Source of the DNA: Chloroflexota bacterium | GTDB lineage: Bacteria; Chloroflexota; Anaerolineae; UBA7937 | DNA: 17,090 nucleotides | Direction: 5' to 3' | NCBI GenBank assembly: GCA_003453555.1 | Contig: DMLA01000213.1 | Location: 1 to 17,090, forward strand | Shown: positions 1-7,610 of the stretch, piece by piece | How positions within the stretch are numbered: the first letter of the stretch is position 1 | Layout: every line of letters starts with the position of its first letter | Translations under genes and position numbers: made by a program | Notes under the pieces: model-generated | Told to the model about the DNA's origin: nothing | Database searches by the model: none | Seen by the model: only the letters and a program-made list of their open reading frames with translations

Positions 1-10
1 TTTTTCTAAC

Positions 11-39
11 TTGCCTGTCAGTTGACTATATGCTATACT
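11..39 (+). promoter_or_regulatory. Predicted sigma-70 type promoter of the rpsB operon
   Basis: A -35-like TTGCCT at 11-16 is followed after 17 bases by TATACT at 34-39, and TG at 31-32 forms an extended -10 (TGCTATACT). Transcription would begin near position 46 and leave a leader of about 110 bases before rpsB. The assignment rests on consensus match and position only. The nearby TTGACT at 22-27 is too close to this -10 to serve as its -35. Confidence 0.6.
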
Positions 40-59
40 TTTGAATTGAACCTAATAAG

Positions 60-114
60 CACGTCTCCTGACTGGACGGAGTGTGCCGAGGGAAGATTTT
101 GCTCGGTTCCCGGC
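60..114 (+). promoter_or_regulatory. Structured rpsB leader with alternative hairpins
   Basis: One hairpin pairs CAC (60-62) and CTCC (65-68) with GGAG (78-81) and GTG (83-85). Downstream, CCGAG (86-90) can pair with CTCGG (102-106). Alternatively GCC/GGGAA (85-94) can pair with TTCCC/GGC (107-114). The last two pairings exclude each other. In other bacteria the rpsB leader binds S2 for autogenous repression, so a similar role is possible here. That role is inference, and I did not match a named RNA family. Confidence 0.35.
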
Positions 115-156
115 TAGGGGGAGGGAGGCGGAAGTCTAAAACGAAAGGGGTTTAGT

Positions 157-999
157 ATGGCTGTGGTGACTATGAAGGAGCTCTTGGAGGCCGGCGTCCA
201 TTTTGGGCATCGTACTAGGCGATGGCACCCCAAGATGCGGTCTTATATCTTCACGGAGCGTAACGGGATCCATATCATCGACTTGGAGCAAACCATCTCC
301 CGGTTGGAGGAAGCGTGTGGGAAGGTAAAGGAGGTGGCCAGCGAGGGGGGGACGATCCTCTTCGTAGGCACCAAGAAGCAGGGGCAGGAGAGTATCGCCT
401 TGGCAGCCGAGAGTTGTGGCATGCCCTATGTGAATGAGCGTTGGCTAGGAGGGACGCTTACCAATTTCCGCACCATCCGCCAGCGTATCGATTACCTCCT
501 TGATCTGGAAGCCCGGTATGCCAGGGGAGACTTCGAGGGGCTGTCCAAAAAGGAGGCTTTGGGCATCGAGAGGGAGATCGCTCGCTTGAACCGGCGCCTG
601 GGAGGGATAAAGGAGATGCTCCGCCTCCCGGATATGGTCTTCATCGTCGATATTAGACGGGAGGATATCGCGGTCAAAGAAGCCCACCGGTTGGGGATCC
701 CTATAGTGGCTATGGTGGACACCAACTGCGATCCTGATCCTATCGATTTCGTCATCCCCGCCAATGACGACGCCATAAGGGCCATTAAATTGATCTGTGG
801 CAAGATAGCAGAGGCTGTCCAGGAGGGGAGGCAGATTTGGGAATCGTTGCGCGCCGAGGAGGAGGTTGAGGCCCCCCTACCAGTCTATCTGGCCGCCGTG
901 GCTCCGGAGGAGACGGAGGTTGCGCCTTCAGAAGTGGAGTTTCAAGAAGCGGGGTCTGAAGAGGAGGCAGCGGAGGTCGAAGATGAGGAGGCGGAGTGA
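157..999 (+). CDS. rpsB: 30S ribosomal protein S2
   Basis: Ribosomal protein S2 of the small subunit, bound near S1 and needed for 30S assembly and mRNA binding. The S2 hallmarks are in order: an N-terminal segment with EAGVHFGHRTRRWHPKM (residues about 11-27), FVGTKKQ, ERWLGGTLTNF, then PDMVFIVDIRRE and IPIVAMVDTNCDPD. The ATG has AAAGGGG six bases upstream. The protein has 280 residues, longer than the usual 225-255. The excess is a Glu-rich acidic tail from about residue 232, of unknown role and typical of variable S2 C-termini. It is the first gene of the rpsB-tsf-pyrH-frr-uppS-cdsA block, and its stop overlaps the GTG start of tsf. Confidence 0.98.
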   Translation: MAVVTMKELLEAGVHFGHRTRRWHPKMRSYIFTERNGIHIIDLEQTISRLEEACGKVKEVASEGGTILFVGTKKQGQESIALAAESCGMPYVNERWLGGTLTNFRTIRQRIDYLLDLEARYARGDFEGLSKKEALGIEREIARLNRRLGGIKEMLRLPDMVFIVDIRREDIAVKEAHRLGIPIVAMVDTNCDPDPIDFVIPANDDAIRAIKLICGKIAEAVQEGRQIWESLRAEEEVEAPLPVYLAAVAPEETEVAPSEVEFQEAGSEEEAAEVEDEEAE

Positions 1000-1592
1000 T
1001 AAGTAAGGAGATGGTGAAGGCGCTCCGAGAACGCACCGGAGCCGGGATATTAGATTGCAAGAGAGCCTTAGAGGAGACAGGGGGTGACCTTGAGGAGGCG
1101 ACGGGACTCCTCCGCCAAAGGGGCCTAGCCATCGCGACCAAGAAAGCGGGCCGCCTGGCTGAAGAAGGGTTGGTGGAGGCCTATATCCACGCCGGAGGTC
1201 GGCTGGGGGCCTTGGTGGAGATCAATTGCGAGACCGATTTCGTGGCTCGGACTGAGGAGTTCCAGAGGCTAGCCCATGACCTGGCGATGCAGGTGGTGGC
1301 TTCCAACCCCCACTATCTCCGTCCAGAAGATATCCCCCCTGAGGTGATAGAGGAGAAGAAGCAACTCTTTCTCTCCGAACTGCAAGGGCAAAACAAGCCA
1401 GAGCATCTTTTGGAGAGGATCGTAGGAGGGAAACTGGAGAGATATTACGACCAGGTTTGCCTTCTTAGACAGCCCTTCATCAAAGATGAAGGGCTAACGG
1501 TGGAAGAGGTCATCACCGAGGGTATCGCCAAACTGGGGGAGAACATAGTGGTACGCCGTTTTGTGCGCTATGAACTGGGAGAGAGGTCTTAA
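996..1592 (+). CDS. tsf: Elongation factor Ts, short form
   Basis: EF-Ts is the guanine nucleotide exchange factor that recharges EF-Tu with GTP. The N-terminal UBA-like domain carries the signature TGAGILDCKRALEE (residues 14-27). The EF-Tu-contacting TDFV motif is at residues 80-83 within EINCETDFVAR. At 198 residues it is the short Thermus-like form with a single core repeat, far shorter than the 283-residue E. coli protein. The GTG at 996 overlaps the rpsB stop (GTGA) and follows an AGGAGG-like site. A start at ATG 1011 would cut into the conserved N-terminus and has its purine stretch too close. Translational coupling with rpsB is likely. Confidence 0.97.
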   Translation: MISKEMVKALRERTGAGILDCKRALEETGGDLEEATGLLRQRGLAIATKKAGRLAEEGLVEAYIHAGGRLGALVEINCETDFVARTEEFQRLAHDLAMQVVASNPHYLRPEDIPPEVIEEKKQLFLSELQGQNKPEHLLERIVGGKLERYYDQVCLLRQPFIKDEGLTVEEVITEGIAKLGENIVVRRFVRYELGERS

Positions 1593-1601
1593 GGAGACAG
1601 G

Positions 1602-2333
1602 ATGGGTGAGGTGAAGTACGGACGGGTCCTCTTGAAACTGGGCGGCGAGGCGCTGGCTGGGCCAGAGGGATGGGGCATAGATCCCCAAAGGGCCGGGGAG
1701 GTGGCCGAGAAGATAAAGGCTGTTAAGGAGCAGGGGGTCCAGATAGCCATCGTCCTCGGGGCAGGGAATATCTGGCGGGGCAGGGATGGCATGGCTCACG
1801 GGATGGAGCGGGCTACCGCCGACCATATGGGGATGCTGGCTACGGTGATGAACTCCCTAGCCTTGCAAGACGCTTTGGAGAGAGCCGGGGTGACTACTAG
1901 GGTTCAGACGGCTATCGAGATGCGGGCCCTGGCCGAGCCCTATATCCGCTTACGAGCCATCCGCCATCTGGAGAAAGGGCGGGTGGTGATCCTGGGCGCG
2001 GGGACCGGCAACCCCTACTTCACTACCGATACCGCTGCCGCCCTGAGAGCCATGGAGATCGACGCTCAGGTCCTCATCAAGGCCACCAAGGTGGACGCTG
2101 TTTATGAAGAAGATCCCCTGATAAACCCCGATGCACGGAGGTTGGAGCATCTGACTTATATCGAGGCCTTGAATCTGGGGGTGGGGATCTTGGATAGCAC
2201 AGCCCTCTCATTGTGCATGGATAACGATCTCCCCATCATCGTGGTGAGTTTGTGGGAGCCCCAAAGCCTGGAGAAAGCGGTGCTGGGCGAGAGGGTGGGG
2301 ACCCGCATCGATCGTTCGGGAGGAGGCTCGTGA
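1602..2333 (+). CDS. pyrH: UMP kinase
   Basis: Bacterial-type UMP kinase of the amino acid kinase superfamily. It phosphorylates UMP to UDP with ATP in pyrimidine nucleotide synthesis. Visible family motifs are LLKLGGEALAG (residues 10-20, phosphate-binding lysine region), GAGNIWRG (53-60), ATADHMGMLATVMN (71-84), GTGNPYFTTDTAAALRA (134-150) and ATKVDAVY (161-168). The variants LGGEA and GAGN replace the more common LSGEA and GGGN, which I regard as normal family variation. The length of 243 residues is typical. AAGGAGA lies just upstream of the ATG. The stop overlaps the GTG start of frr. The enzyme is cytosolic and usually allosterically controlled by GTP and UTP. Confidence 0.98.
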   Translation: MGEVKYGRVLLKLGGEALAGPEGWGIDPQRAGEVAEKIKAVKEQGVQIAIVLGAGNIWRGRDGMAHGMERATADHMGMLATVMNSLALQDALERAGVTTRVQTAIEMRALAEPYIRLRAIRHLEKGRVVILGAGTGNPYFTTDTAAALRAMEIDAQVLIKATKVDAVYEEDPLINPDARRLEHLTYIEALNLGVGILDSTALSLCMDNDLPIIVVSLWEPQSLEKAVLGERVGTRIDRSGGGS

Positions 2334-2887
2334 TCGACGATCTATTGAAAGAGACCGAGGCCCGCATGAAGAAGGCGGTGGAAGTCCTCCAGGGGGACTT
2401 GGCCACCATCAGGACGGGGAGGGCCTCTCCGGCCCTCATAGAGAGATTGAGGGTCGATTACTATGGCACCCCTACGCCCCTCAACCAGTTGGCCGCTATC
2501 TCCGTTCCCGAGCCTCGCCTCATGATCATCAAGGCCTATGATCCCACCTCTTTGTCTGAGATCGAGAGGGCGATCCTCAAATCGGATCTGGGGTTGACCC
2601 CCGTCAACGATGGAAAGCTGATCCGTCTGCCTATCCCTCGTTTGACGGAAGAACGGCGGCAGGAGCTGGTAAGAGTGGTGGGTCGTCGCGTAGAAGAGGC
2701 GCGGGTAGCCATCCGCAACTGTCGTCGCGACGCTCTTCGAGATCTGAGGGAGATGGAGAAGGAGAAACTCATATCCGAAGATGAGCATTACCGGGCCCGA
2801 GAGGATATGCAGAAGTTGACGGACAACTATGTGGAGCGGGTGGACGAGGTGGGGCGAGCCAAGGAAACGGAGATCAAAGAGGTATAA
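2330..2887 (+). CDS. frr: Ribosome recycling factor
   Basis: RRF works with EF-G to split post-termination ribosomes. The family core IRTGRASPALIERLRVDYYG begins at residue 27, followed by TPLNQLAAISVPEPR and later NDGKLIRLPIPRLTEERRQEL. The GTG at 2330 is the right start: it gives 185 residues, the classic RRF length, and a normal N-terminus (MIDDLLKETEARM). It also overlaps the pyrH stop as GTGA, and GGGAGGAGG lies just upstream at about 2318-2326. A longer reading from 2252 would only add a translation of pyrH in another frame. The helical three-stranded coiled-coil domain spans both ends of the protein, with the beta domain in the middle. Confidence 0.97.
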   Translation: MIDDLLKETEARMKKAVEVLQGDLATIRTGRASPALIERLRVDYYGTPTPLNQLAAISVPEPRLMIIKAYDPTSLSEIERAILKSDLGLTPVNDGKLIRLPIPRLTEERRQELVRVVGRRVEEARVAIRNCRRDALRDLREMEKEKLISEDEHYRAREDMQKLTDNYVERVDEVGRAKETEIKEV

Positions 2888-2897
2888 GCGGTTTCTT

Positions 2898-3614
2898 ATG
2901 GATAAGCAAGAGTCTCTGGTTACCATTCCCCAGCATGTGGGGATCATAATGGACGGGAACGGGCGATGGGCCCGGGAGCACGGCTTGCCTCGGCTGGAGG
3001 GGCATCGTGCCGGCACGGAGAATATGCGCCGGGTTCTGGAAGCGTGTAGCGAGTTCGGCATCAAGATCCTCACCATCTACGCTTTCTCCACGGAGAACTG
3101 GGGGCGTCCCCAAGCGGAGGTTCGAGGCTTGATGCGCATTCTGGAGGAGGTTGTCGATCGGGAGGTGCAGAACCTCCACAAGAACGGTGTGCAGTTGCGT
3201 CATATCGGTCGGCTGGAGGGGATCTCCCAGAGGTTGCAGCGGGCTATGAGGGATGCTCTCGAGTTGACTAAAGAGAACGACGGGCTGATATTGAATGTGG
3301 CTTTCAACTATGGTGGGCGCAGCGAGATCCTGGATGCGGTGCGGCGATTGATGGGAGATGGCATCTCTCCCCAGGAGTTGAGCGAGGAACTGTTTGAACG
3401 GTATCTCTACACCGCTGGGTTACCCCCTCCCGACTTGATTATCCGCACCGGTGGGGAGATGCGGCTCAGCAACTTTTTGATCTGGCAGGCGGCCTACGCG
3501 GAATACTACTCCACGCCTACTTACTGGCCCGATTTCGACAAGGAGGAACTTTATAAGGCGCTTTTGGCTTACAGTCAGAGGGAGAGGAGGTTCGGGCTGC
3601 TGAGGGAAGGCTAA
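2898..3614 (+). CDS. uppS: Isoprenyl transferase (undecaprenyl-diphosphate synthase)
   Basis: A cis-prenyltransferase that extends farnesyl diphosphate with isopentenyl units to make the C55 lipid carrier for peptidoglycan and surface glycans. The catalytic motif HVGIIMDGNGRWA (residues 13-25) holds the key Asp19. Further motifs are TIYAFSTENWGRP and, near the C-terminus, RTGGEMRLSNFLIWQAAYAE, in which the Arg and Ser bind the diphosphate. ATG 2898 gives 238 residues with a normal short N-terminus. A longer reading from 2829 would add 23 residues that overlap frr and look nothing like the family. The ribosome site is weak (AGAGGT about 14 bases upstream), which suggests coupling to frr translation. 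Chain length cannot be told from sequence alone. Confidence 0.95.
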   Translation: MDKQESLVTIPQHVGIIMDGNGRWAREHGLPRLEGHRAGTENMRRVLEACSEFGIKILTIYAFSTENWGRPQAEVRGLMRILEEVVDREVQNLHKNGVQLRHIGRLEGISQRLQRAMRDALELTKENDGLILNVAFNYGGRSEILDAVRRLMGDGISPQELSEELFERYLYTAGLPPPDLIIRTGGEMRLSNFLIWQAAYAEYYSTPTYWPDFDKEELYKALLAYSQRERRFGLLREG

Positions 3615-3635
3615 ATCTTTCGCCCTGGGAGAATC

Positions 3636-4427
3636 ATGCTTGCCAAGCGCGTCATCAGTGCCTTTGTCCTGGGCCCCTTGATTTTGGGGTTTGTCTATCT
3701 GGGCGGACTCTGGTACTGGGCGCTCCTGACAGTGGTGGCTATAGGGGCGGGATATGAGTACCTTTGTCTTGTCTCTCAGGCAGGGGAAAGGGCTGATTAT
3801 CCCTTGACCGCGCTTTTTATCCTCCTTATCATGGTCGGGGCACGGTACCCCTCTTGGGCAGTGATACGGGGCGGCATGACCTTACTTCTGGCTTTCTCTC
3901 TCCTCTGGCAGATGGCTCGCCGGGGCGGAGATATCCCGGTGGTGGGTTGGGCTCTCAGCCTGGGGGGAGCCTTTTACCTGGGTTTCCTTTTGAGCCATTT
4001 CGTCTCTTTGCGGGCTCTCCCCAGAGGGTTAGAATGGACGCTTCTGGCTTTCTTTCCCGCTTGGGCCAACGATACCGGCGCCTATTTTGTGGGCCGGTGG
4101 ATAGGAGAGCATCCCTTCGCTCCTCGCATCAGCCCCAAAAAGACCTGGGAGGGGAGCATAGGGGGCTGGATATCGGGGATAGCGGTGGGCACCCTTATGG
4201 GAGCGGTCTTGGGGTTGCCGCTCCTCCATGCCTTTCTTTTGGGTTTGCTCATCAGTCTGGCGGCCACAGGAGGCGACCTGGTGGAGTCGATGTTCAAACG
4301 GTGGGCGGGGGTAAAAGACTCGGGGCGGCTGATCCCAGGCCATGGAGGGGTGCTGGACCGGATCGATAGCCTTCTCTTTTCGGTGGCCGCGGTTTATTAT
4401 TATCTCATCTGGGTGATAAGAGTCTGA
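3636..4427 (+). CDS. cdsA: Phosphatidate cytidylyltransferase (CDP-diglyceride synthase)
   Basis: An integral membrane enzyme that converts phosphatidic acid and CTP to CDP-diacylglycerol, the precursor of the bacterial phospholipids. The protein has 263 residues with many hydrophobic segments. The family signature runs from S218 to D244 and includes MFKRWAGVKDSGRLIPGHGG and the terminal DRID. An upstream SPKKTWEGSIGG (166-177) is also typical. GGGAGA precedes the ATG. The stop overlaps the ATG of the next gene (TGATG at 4425-4429). In many bacteria dxr and rseP come next, but here an unrelated regulator-like gene follows. Confidence 0.97.
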   Translation: MLAKRVISAFVLGPLILGFVYLGGLWYWALLTVVAIGAGYEYLCLVSQAGERADYPLTALFILLIMVGARYPSWAVIRGGMTLLLAFSLLWQMARRGGDIPVVGWALSLGGAFYLGFLLSHFVSLRALPRGLEWTLLAFFPAWANDTGAYFVGRWIGEHPFAPRISPKKTWEGSIGGWISGIAVGTLMGAVLGLPLLHAFLLGLLISLAATGGDLVESMFKRWAGVKDSGRLIPGHGGVLDRIDSLLFSVAAVYYYLIWVIRV

Positions 4428-6316
4428 TGGAGCAATTAACGCTAGAGAGGGCCTTGGCCTTCGGCAACCTGATCCTCTCTTCCATCAATGTCATACTCGC
4501 CTTCTCCCTCCTGGTCTATATCCTCACTCATAACCTCCGTAACGCGGTAGCCCGCTCTTTCTCTTCTCTTTTGGCCTTCGTCACCATCGTCCACGCCGCC
4601 GATGTCATACTCCTTAATGTGACCACCGCCTCGGCTAAGTTCTTCTGGCTGAAGTTTCAGTGGTTGGGGATAGCCTTCATCCCGGCCGCCTACCTCCATT
4701 TCTCCGATGCGCTGCTCCGAACCACAAACTCCTTCTCTCGTCTGCGGCGAGGTTTTGTCATCTTCAGTTACCTTTTGGGGGCCGTTTTCTTCTCCCTCAC
4801 CATCTTAACTCCTCTAGTGGTGTGGGATGGTGTGCACACCCTTTGGGTCACCTACTTCAAAGCCGGGCCTCTCTTCTGGGCCTTCACCTTTTACTTCTTC
4901 CTGGTGGCCGGTTGGGGGGGGCTGAACACCCTTCGAGCCCGCCACCGGACCCTCACTCCGGCTTCCCGACGGCGGATGACCTACTTGACCATCTCCTTCG
5001 TCGTTCCCGCCGTGGGCGCTTTTCCCTACCTTCTTTTGGCTAGCCTCCCTGCTCGCCTCTCTCCTGCCTTTCTTCTCTCCTTGTCCCTGGTAGGGAGCGC
5101 GGGGATCGCGGTTATGACCGTAATAATGGGATACAGCGTGGCCTATCATGGGGTCTTGATGCCCGAGCGGGTGGTGAAGCGGAGTCTAATAAACTACCTC
5201 CTCCGGGGCCCTTTAGTGGGAAGTTGCCTTCTCATCTTGATGCTGGTGATACCTCGGGTGGAGAGCATCCTGGGTCTTCCTCGAGATACGGTTCTCATCT
5301 TCGCTACGGTGCTGGGTATCGTCCTTCTACAGGTCACTATCAGCGCCGCCAGACCGCTTATCGATCTTCTGGCCTACCGCCGGGATAGGGCGGAGGTGGC
5401 GCGGATACGGGAGTTGGAGGATCGGCTCCTTACCACCACCGACCTGCAAGAACTCTTGCAAAATATCCTTAGCGCTCTCTGCGATCTTTTGCGGGTTCGC
5501 ACCGGTTTCGTGGTCACGCCTGGTGAAGATGGACTCCATTTGGAGGCGTTCTGTGGCACCCGAAAGGGTGTCGATGCCTTCTTGGAGTCGGAGGATGCAA
5601 TGGGGTTGCTCGCCTTACCCCTTGGGGAGGGGGAAAGCCAGGGCTTTATGGATAGGGAAGGTTTCTGGCTCCTTCCCTTGCGCACGAAGTCGCGGGAGGG
5701 TGCGCTGGGGGCCCTGGGTGTAGAGGCGAGAGAGGAGGAGTTGACAGAGAGGGAAGAGGAGACGGTGTGGATGCTGGTTCACCAAGCGGAGTTGGCCTTG
5801 GAAGACCGGCAGTTGCAGCAAGGGGTCTTTGCGGTACTAGGCCAGATGGCGCCGGAGATGCAGTCGATCCAACGTTGGCGAAGCACCACCCGTTATGTGG
5901 GTTCCGCCGTCTTTCCGCCGGAGGAGAGCCCCATCTACGCTCCTGATTTCAATAAGGTGGTGAAAGAGGCCCTCGCTCACTATTGGGGAGGCCCCAAACT
6001 TTTGGAGAGTCCCCTTCTCAAGATGGGGATAGTGCAGAGGGCTCTGACGGAGAACGGATATGTTCCCACCAAGGCTCTTCGTTCGGTCCTGCGGGGGGCT
6101 ATCGAGGCCCTGAAGCCTCCAGAGGAGGAAAGGAACCTCGCGGCCAGAGGGTGGATACTCTACAATATCTTGGAGATGAAGTTCATCCGCGGCTGGCGGG
6201 TGAGGGATATCGCCCAGCGTTTGGCCATGAGCGAGTCGGATCTTTACCGCAAGCAGCGGGTGGCCATCGATGCTGTGGCCCAGGTTCTCATCGATATGGA
6301 GGAGAAGAGTAGGTAG
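4427..6316 (+). CDS. Polytopic membrane protein with GAF-like sensor and C-terminal helix-turn-helix
   Basis: I cannot name this 629-residue protein. The first 310 residues hold about eight or nine hydrophobic helices (roughly 12-34, 44-64, 76-96, 108-132, 146-170, 185-207, 214-240, 262-282, 288-308), resembling the seven-helix N-terminal sensors of some histidine kinases. A charged, probably coiled-coil linker follows (about 316-335). Next is a GAF-like domain (about 335-460) with the LQELLQNILSALCDLL start and an LGALGVEAR strand. After it comes a helical segment with a likely HTH at 590-612 (VRDIAQRLAMSESDLYRKQR). No histidine kinase H-box, ATP lid, GGDEF or EAL is seen. The likeliest reading is a membrane-bound one-component regulator. 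It overlaps cdsA by three bases and is followed two bases later by the macro-domain gene. Confidence 0.75.
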   Translation: MEQLTLERALAFGNLILSSINVILAFSLLVYILTHNLRNAVARSFSSLLAFVTIVHAADVILLNVTTASAKFFWLKFQWLGIAFIPAAYLHFSDALLRTTNSFSRLRRGFVIFSYLLGAVFFSLTILTPLVVWDGVHTLWVTYFKAGPLFWAFTFYFFLVAGWGGLNTLRARHRTLTPASRRRMTYLTISFVVPAVGAFPYLLLASLPARLSPAFLLSLSLVGSAGIAVMTVIMGYSVAYHGVLMPERVVKRSLINYLLRGPLVGSCLLILMLVIPRVESILGLPRDTVLIFATVLGIVLLQVTISAARPLIDLLAYRRDRAEVARIRELEDRLLTTTDLQELLQNILSALCDLLRVRTGFVVTPGEDGLHLEAFCGTRKGVDAFLESEDAMGLLALPLGEGESQGFMDREGFWLLPLRTKSREGALGALGVEAREEELTEREEETVWMLVHQAELALEDRQLQQGVFAVLGQMAPEMQSIQRWRSTTRYVGSAVFPPEESPIYAPDFNKVVKEALAHYWGGPKLLESPLLKMGIVQRALTENGYVPTKALRSVLRGAIEALKPPEEERNLAARGWILYNILEMKFIRGWRVRDIAQRLAMSESDLYRKQRVAIDAVAQVLIDMEEKSR

Positions 6317-6318
6317 GG

Positions 6319-6828
6319 ATGGCTAGAATCACCCTTCGCCAAGGGGATATCACCCGTGAGGAGACGGAAGCGATCGTCAATGCGGCCAACAGTTCCCTCT
6401 GGATGGGAGGTGGGGTGGCCGGAGCCATCAAGCGGGTTGGCGGCAGGGAGATAGAGGAGGAGGCGGTGAAGAAGGGGCCCATCCCTGTGGGGGAGGCGGT
6501 GGTCACCGGAGCGGGGAGGTTATCTTGTAATTACGTGATTCACGCCGCGGTGATGGGGCCCGATCTAGTCACCGATGAGGAGAAGATCCGAGCGGCGACC
6601 AAAAACAGCCTCCTCCGAGCCGAGGAACTGGGCCTGAAGAGCATAGCCTTTCCCGCCTTGGGCACGGGGGTGGGGCGCTTCCCCTATTCGAAGGCCGCCG
6701 AGGTGATGATTCAAGAGGTGGGTGAGCATCTGGCAAAAGAATGCTCCTTAGAGGAGGTGGTCTTCGTCCTCTATGATGAGGAGGCCTATCAGGCTTTTGA
6801 ACGGGAGATGGGGAAAGTAGAGCCATAA
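6319..6828 (+). CDS. Macro domain protein (ADP-ribose / O-acetyl-ADP-ribose binding, probable deacetylase or hydrolase)
   Basis: A stand-alone macro domain of 169 residues. The ADP-ribose pocket motifs are all present: GDIT (9-12), VNAANSSLWMGGGVAGAI (20-37) and ALGTGVGRFP (113-122). These resemble the MacroD/YmdB group, which hydrolyses O-acetyl-ADP-ribose or removes mono-ADP-ribose from targets. Which substrate applies here cannot be read from the sequence. Asn21 and Asn24 of the NAAN motif and the glycine-rich GGGV loop, used in catalysis by MacroD enzymes, are kept. The start lies two bases after the preceding stop, so the gene is cotranscribed with the membrane regulator. A Nudix ADP-ribose pyrophosphatase relic 1.5 kb downstream concerns the same metabolite. 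Confidence 0.9.
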   Translation: MARITLRQGDITREETEAIVNAANSSLWMGGGVAGAIKRVGGREIEEEAVKKGPIPVGEAVVTGAGRLSCNYVIHAAVMGPDLVTDEEKIRAATKNSLLRAEELGLKSIAFPALGTGVGRFPYSKAAEVMIQEVGEHLAKECSLEEVVFVLYDEEAYQAFEREMGKVEP

Positions 6829-6848
6829 AAGCGTTGCAGGAGGAAGCG

Positions 6849-7610
6849 GTGGAGCGACGGGTCTTTGTGAAGGGAGCGTTTTTGTTGGCGGGGGTGGTCT
6901 TTGTTCTCGTCTGGTTTGGCCTGGCGATAGTGTTCATCGGGCCCGCAAATATAGCGGATGTGATGCCCATGCTTTGGAAGATGCGCCACCCAGCCTTGGA
7001 TTCAGAGACACTTGGGATAGTTTTGAAGGGGAGCGTATGGACTCTAGAGATGGCGGTATTTGGGACCATCGGCGGCCTCCTCTTGGCTCTTCCTTTGGCC
7101 CTCGTAGCGACGGCTATGGGGAGGGCGGGGCGAATTCTGATGTGGCCCTTCGCCTACGGTCTCCAGGTCATACCAGCCCTGATCTTAGTAGTCTTCACTA
7201 CAGTTATCTTCGGTCTGGGGTTGGAGGCTGGGATCGCGGCCTTGGCGGTCTCTGGCGGGGGGAGTTTCGCTTGGTTCTTGATCCGAGACCTAGAAGAGAG
7301 GACGGGAAGAGCCTCTTCGATAGAGACCTCTTCCCAGGCGAAAGGTGTAATCGATAACTTCCGAGTCGCTGGCCCACTCATCGTTAGAGCAATGACGGAG
7401 CAATGGCAGGCTAATATCCGAAATGCGGTGATCATCGGCGTCGTGGGAGGTGGGGGCATTGGCTGGCTGTGGATGCAGTGGATCAGGCTCCTGGAATATC
7501 ATAAGGTGGGTACTGTAATCTTAGCTATGATTGTCTTGATTGCGCTGGCAGATGGTCTCGCTGCGCTGACGCGCTGGCTCGCAGCAGCGAAGGCAAGGAG
7601 GTTTCAATGA
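6849..7610 (+). CDS. PhnE-like ABC transporter permease, orphan
   Basis: Membrane permease of the BPD_transp_1 superfamily, most like phosphonate permease PhnE. Helices are at about 10-30, 64-88, 100-122, 125-146, 193-212 and 220-240. The C-terminal portion (IIGVVGGGGIGWLWMQWIRL, then EYHKVGTVILAMIVLI) follows the PhnE pattern closely. The EAA loop that contacts the ATPase (about 158-178) is degenerate: SSQAKGVIDNFRVAGPLI keeps the Gly and Pro but not EAA. No ATPase or binding-protein gene of a phosphonate system is in the window. I prefer GTG 6849, with AGGAGG five bases before it at 6838-6843, over TTG 6834, which precedes that site. The stop overlaps the lipoprotein start as ATGA. Substrate unknown. 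Confidence 0.8.
   Translation: MERRVFVKGAFLLAGVVFVLVWFGLAIVFIGPANIADVMPMLWKMRHPALDSETLGIVLKGSVWTLEMAVFGTIGGLLLALPLALVATAMGRAGRILMWPFAYGLQVIPALILVVFTTVIFGLGLEAGIAALAVSGGGSFAWFLIRDLEERTGRASSIETSSQAKGVIDNFRVAGPLIVRAMTEQWQANIRNAVIIGVVGGGGIGWLWMQWIRLLEYHKVGTVILAMIVLIALADGLAALTRWLAAAKARRFQ

Noticed and set aside
1..10. T-run at the window start as the end of an upstream terminator
   Set aside because: The preceding sequence that would form the hairpin is not in the window.
2252..2329. A longer N-terminus for the ribosome recycling factor
   Set aside because: The extra 26 residues are pyrH sequence in another frame. GTG 2330 gives the exact family length and has the ribosome site.
2829..2897. A longer N-terminus for UppS
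   Set aside because: It overlaps frr and is basic and unlike the family. ATG 2898 starts close to the conserved HVGIIMDGNGRW motif.
4442..6312. Long open frames on the other strand and in other frames across the regulator gene
   Set aside because: They lack ribosome sites and recognisable domains and fall within a gene whose own frame has clear helices and domains.
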